Origin: Eubacterium ramulus ATCC 29099
Lineage (GTDB): Bacteria; Bacillota; Clostridia; Lachnospirales; Lachnospiraceae
Length of the DNA: 37,839 bases
Assembly: GCF_000469345.1 (NCBI RefSeq)
Contig: NZ_KI271171.1
Coordinates: forward strand, 1-37,839
Reading direction: 5' to 3'
Below are positions 35,364-37,839 of this stretch, in pieces. A program made the position numbers and the translations under genes. Each line of letters starts with the position of its first letter. Within the stretch, counting starts at the first letter, position 1. A model generated the notes under the pieces. The model was given only the letters and a program-made list of their open reading frames with translations. It was not told the DNA's origin and made no database searches.

Positions 35364-35474
35364 TATTAACTGGCATTATTTGAATGCAGAATAAGCAAGG
35401 AGCGAAAGCGGATTGCGATTGTCCGTTTTACAGCGATTTCATGTTAAGGTAAGAAATATTTTGACTGAAATTGC

Positions 35475-35524
35475 TTGACTTTTAGTCGGATTTTTTTGTA
35501 TTGTATAGAGTGTATTAATTCGAA
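35475..35524 (+). promoter_or_regulatory. Candidate upstream pckA promoter P1 with TTCGAA operator
   Basis: The -35 TTGACT (35475-35480) and -10-like TATTGT (35499-35504) have 18-base spacing. The operator-like AGTGTATTAATTCGAA (35509-35524) lies at the expected transcription start. It is nearly the mirror of the P2 element. Confidence 0.4.
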
Positions 35525-35555
35525 TACAAAAATGATGCAGAAGATTGATAAATTA

Positions 35556-35604
35556 TTGACAAATTATGTCTTTAATGATAGTATAGGTTCGAATTAAGTA
35601 CACT
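35556..35604 (+). promoter_or_regulatory. pckA promoter P2 with mirrored TTCGAA operator
   Basis: A perfect -35 TTGACA (35556-35561) and -10-like TAGTAT (35579-35584) have 17-base spacing. TTCGAATTAAGTACACT (35588-35604) begins right after the -10. Its reverse complement equals the P1 element apart from one extra base. The leader to the ATG at 35641 is about 50 bases. Confidence 0.6.
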
Positions 35605-35640
35605 ATTAGATTACAGTAATGAAAGAACGAGGTAGGTAAA

Positions 35641-37245
35641 ATGGCAGAAATCAATTTAAGCAAGTACGGCATTACCGGCACAACAGAAATTGTTCACAAT
35701 CCTTCTTATGATTTGTTATTTGAGGAAGAGACAAAATCGGAACTGGAAGGTTATGAAAAAGGCCAGGTCAGTGAACTCGGAGCCGTTAATGTTATGACAG
35801 GTATTTATACAGGCCGTTCTCCGAAAGACAAATATATTGTAGAAGATGAGAATTCCAAGGATACTGTATGGTGGACTTCTGATGAATATAAAAATGATAA
35901 TCATCCGGCTACACAGGAAGCTTGGGATGCTGTAAAAGAACTCGCAATCAATGAGCTTTCCAATAAAAAACTGTATGTTGTAGATGCATTCTGCGGAGCA
36001 AATAAAGACACACGTATGGCAATCCGCTTCATCGTTGAGGTTGCTTGGCAGGCACATTTTGTAACAAACATGTTCATCCAGCCGACAGCAGAAGAACTTG
36101 AAAACTTTGAGCCGGATTTTGTTGTTTATAATGCATCCAAAGCAAAAGTTGAAAATTACAAAGAACTTGGACTGAACTCTGAGACAGCAGTTATGTTCAA
36201 TATCACAAGTCGTGAGCAGGTTATTGTAAATACATGGTATGGCGGAGAAATGAAAAAAGGTATGTTCTCCATGATGAACTATTATCTTCCGTTAAAGGGC
36301 ATTGCTTCCATGCACTGTTCTGCAAACACAGATATGAACGGTGAGAATACAGCAATTTTCTTCGGACTTTCCGGAACAGGTAAAACCACACTTTCCACAG
36401 ATCCGAAACGTCTTCTGATCGGTGATGATGAGCACGGCTGGGATGATAACGGTGTATTCAACTTTGAAGGTGGATGCTATGCAAAAGTTATCAACCTGGA
36501 TAAAGAGTCTGAGCCGGATATCTATAATGCGATCAGACGTGATGCTCTGCTTGAGAATGTTACTCTGGATGCAGAAGGCAAAATTGATTTTGCTGATAAG
36601 AGTGTAACAGAGAACACTCGTGTATCTTATCCGATCAATCATATTGAAAATATTGTGCGCCCGGTTTCTTCCGCACCGGCAGCTAAGAATGTAATCTTCC
36701 TGTCTGCAGATGCTTTTGGTGTACTTCCTCCAGTATCTGTTCTGACACCGGAGCAGACACAGTACTATTTCCTGTCTGGATTTACAGCAAAATTAGCTGG
36801 TACAGAGCGTGGAATCACAGAGCCGACACCTACCTTCTCTGCATGTTTCGGACAGGCATTCCTTGAACTTCATCCGACAAAATATGCGGAAGAACTCGTT
36901 AAGAGAATGGAGAAGAGTGGTGCAAAAGCATACCTCGTAAATACAGGATGGAATGGAAGCGGTAAACGTATCTCCATCAAAGATACTCGTGGAATTATTG
37001 ATGCTATCTTAAATGGTGATATCAAAAATGCTCCGACAAAGACAATTCCATACTTCAACTTTGAAGTACCGACAGCACTTCCGGGAGTAGATTCTGCAAT
37101 CCTTGATCCGCGTGATACATATGCAGATGCAGCAGAGTGGGAAGCAAAAGCAAAAGATCTGGCAGAGAGATTTGTTAAGAACTTTGCAAAATACGAAGGA
37201 AACGAAGCTGGTAAAGCACTTGTTTCTGCTGGTCCTCAGGCATAA
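35641..37245 (+). CDS. pckA: Phosphoenolpyruvate carboxykinase (ATP)
   Basis: Interconverts oxaloacetate plus ATP and phosphoenolpyruvate plus CO2 plus ADP. In fermenting gut bacteria it may run towards oxaloacetate. 534 residues, standard for the ATP-dependent enzyme. Substrate Arg is in [12 protein letters not shown]. The kinase P-loop [11 protein letters not shown] spans 242-252, followed by the metal-binding GDDEHGW and [12 protein letters not shown], and a C-terminal [12 protein letters not shown] adenine-site segment. Codon use is cleaner and more biased than its neighbours, consistent with high expression. It has its own promoter region and terminator. Confidence 0.97.
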   Translation: MAEINLSKYGITGTTEIVHNPSYDLLFEEETKSELEGYEKGQVSELGAVNVMTGIYTGRSPKDKYIVEDENSKDTVWWTSDEYKNDNHPATQEAWDAVKELAINELSNKKLYVVDAFCGANKDTRMAIRFIVEVAWQAHFVTNMFIQPTAEELENFEPDFVVYNASKAKVENYKELGLNSETAVMFNITSREQVIVNTWYGGEMKKGMFSMMNYYLPLKGIASMHCSANTDMNGENTAIFFGLSGTGKTTLSTDPKRLLIGDDEHGWDDNGVFNFEGGCYAKVINLDKESEPDIYNAIRRDALLENVTLDAEGKIDFADKSVTENTRVSYPINHIENIVRPVSSAPAAKNVIFLSADAFGVLPPVSVLTPEQTQYYFLSGFTAKLAGTERGITEPTPTFSACFGQAFLELHPTKYAEELVKRMEKSGAKAYLVNTGWNGSGKRISIKDTRGIIDAILNGDIKNAPTKTIPYFNFEVPTALPGVDSAILDPRDTYADAAEWEAKAKDLAERFVKNFAKYEGNEAGKALVSAGPQA

Positions 37246-37278
37246 AACTAACAGGTAAGTAAATATTTGATGAATTAA

Positions 37279-37327
37279 GGATGTATCACTTCCGTTATTG
37301 AGGCGGAAGTGATGCATCCTTTTTATT
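37279..37327 (+). terminator. pckA terminator
   Basis: A 16-bp stem GGATGTATCACTTCCG/CGGAAGTGATGCATCC with one G-U pair and loop TTATTGAGG, then TTTTTATTT. Confidence 0.93.
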
Positions 37328-37348
37328 TAATGAAAATAGTATGTATAC

Positions 37349-37366
37349 TTGTGCAAGTTGCACAAA
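37349..37366. repeat. Palindrome TTGTGCAA-G-TTGCACAA near a mobile-element boundary
   Basis: Perfect 8-bp arms around one base. Its right part, AAGTTGCACAAA (37355-37366), is the exact inverted copy of TTTGTGCAACTT at 37564-37575. It lies about 20 bases after the pckA terminator. It could be an operator or a recombination/transfer site of the element to the right. Confidence 0.5.
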
Positions 37367-37469
37367 GAACAGAATAACCATATGATTACTTCCTATTAGG
37401 AACACTGTAAATACAAGGCTTTTCGGAGCCTACAAACCAGAAAAAATAATATTTGATCTATCACATTAC

Positions 37470-37510
37470 GCAAAAAGCCGTCCGGCATGAAAAACGGGCG
37501 GCTTTTTTGC
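37470..37510 (+). terminator. Terminator-like hairpin in the 37246-37596 gap
   Basis: GCAAAAAGCCGTCCG (37470-37484) pairs with CGGGCGGCTTTTTTGC (37495-37510), one U-G pair and one bulged base. The T-run is within the right arm, so it may act in both directions. The 351-base gap also holds the pckA terminator, the palindrome at 37349, and two AAAGGAGG sequences (37525 region and before the last gene); no other gene is seen. Confidence 0.75.
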
Positions 37511-37596
37511 GTGGATAGACGGAAAGGAGGCACAAAAATAACTACAAAATTTTAGTGTTCAAATTTGTGCAACTTTAACGAAAAGGAGGATCGTAA

Positions 37597-37839
37597 ATGG
37601 CCGATGAAAAATTGAATACTGGCCCTGCGGAGAATATTTCCCCGGAGGCCGCCGAGCCTATCACCACACCCGAACAGGCCGCAGCGTCTGAGCCCCAGCA
37701 GGAACAGACCGGGCCTGCCATACCTGAGTCCGGCGATGTGGTTGTGTCCTTTGACAAAATCAATGAACTTATGGCGGAAAAGAGGCAGAATGCCCGCGCC
37801 GAAGTCGAAAAGGCGGAACCCCCCGAAACGCCAGAGGCG
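37597..37839 (+). CDS. Pro/Glu/Ala-rich protein of a putative integrative element (5' part only)
   Basis: An open frame of 81 codons from the ATG after AAAAGGAGG runs off the right edge. It starts MADEKLNTGPAENISPEAAE, is low in complexity and acidic, and contains one more ordered segment, VVVSFDKINELMAEKRQNAR (~49-68). Base composition is clearly more GC-rich than the chromosome to the left. From memory, similar leader proteins occur in Tn1549-like conjugative elements of gut Clostridia, but I cannot confirm it or name a function. It is likely the first gene of a transferred element inserted after pckA. Confidence 0.6.
   Translation, partial: MADEKLNTGPAENISPEAAEPITTPEQAAASEPQQEQTGPAIPESGDVVVSFDKINELMAEKRQNARAEVEKAEPPETPEA

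Noticed and set aside
35406-35435. Weak hairpin after the ABC permease (CGGA/TCCG then TTTTAC) as a terminator
   Set aside because: The stem is only four pairs and the T-run is short; left as part of the shared-word observation.

Overview
The window reads as a chromosomal segment of a Gram-positive, low-to-moderate GC gut Firmicute of the family Lachnospiraceae. The evidence is purine-rich AGGAGG-type ribosome binding sites, gene order (mutS-mutL-miaA, mreBCD-pbp2-minD-rodA-mgsA, yggS-sepF, lspA-rluD), and a fused alpha-galactosidase/sucrose-kinase (AgaSK) beside an msm-type raffinose transporter. That AgaSK architecture, with catalytic Asp478 and Asp540, is the one described from Ruminococcus (Mediterraneibacter) gnavus, so that species or a close relative is my best guess. 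No rRNA, tRNA or CRISPR array is visible.

Layout. (1) 36-8669: a tight operon of an FAD-dependent dehydrogenase, mutS, mutL, miaA and a PLP enzyme of the methionine gamma-lyase/YnbB family. (2) 8790-18123: radC, then the cell-elongation cluster mreB-mreC-mreD-pbp2, a lone minD, rodA, mgsA and a D,D-carboxypeptidase lipoprotein. minC and minE are not beside minD, and the MinD tail is basic and histidine-rich rather than a recognisable membrane helix. (3) 18257-24257: a small P-loop protein, a DUF378 membrane protein on the minus strand, a HlyD-like membrane protein, yggS, sepF, lspA, rluD and a cytidylate-kinase-like protein. ylmG, ylmH and divIVA, which often follow sepF, are absent here. (4) 24321-32782: a divergent AraC regulator and a raffinose-family operon (binding lipoprotein, two permeases, AgaSK, sucrose phosphorylase). 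The ABC ATPase is missing from the operon and must be shared. (5) 32809-35363: a small two-repeat protein, a strongly structured untranslated stretch with a terminator, then a YtrA-type GntR regulator with an ABC exporter. (6) 35641-37245: pckA, preceded by two candidate promoters each carrying a TTCGAA palindrome. (7) From about 37330 to the right edge the base composition rises in GC. A truncated Pro/Glu/Ala-rich gene begins there; it looks like the left end of an integrated mobile element.

How the genes work together. The elongation genes and D,D-carboxypeptidase build and trim peptidoglycan. SepF, LspA and RluD are housekeeping envelope and ribosome functions. The raffinose operon imports an alpha-galactoside intact, AgaSK removes galactose and can phosphorylate the released sucrose, and GtfA phosphorolyses sucrose, so two fates for sucrose sit in one operon.

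The most interesting non-coding signals are four. A 13-bp motif occurs three times in the AraC/transporter intergenic region. A 17-bp perfect inverted repeat encloses the GntR promoter. Mirrored TTCGAA operators lie over two pckA promoters. A C-rich/G-rich hairpin precedes an 18-bp terminator stem after the sucrose phosphorylase operon. I found no clear wholly new defence or biosynthetic system; the regulatory architectures and the eroded Min system are the best candidates for follow-up.
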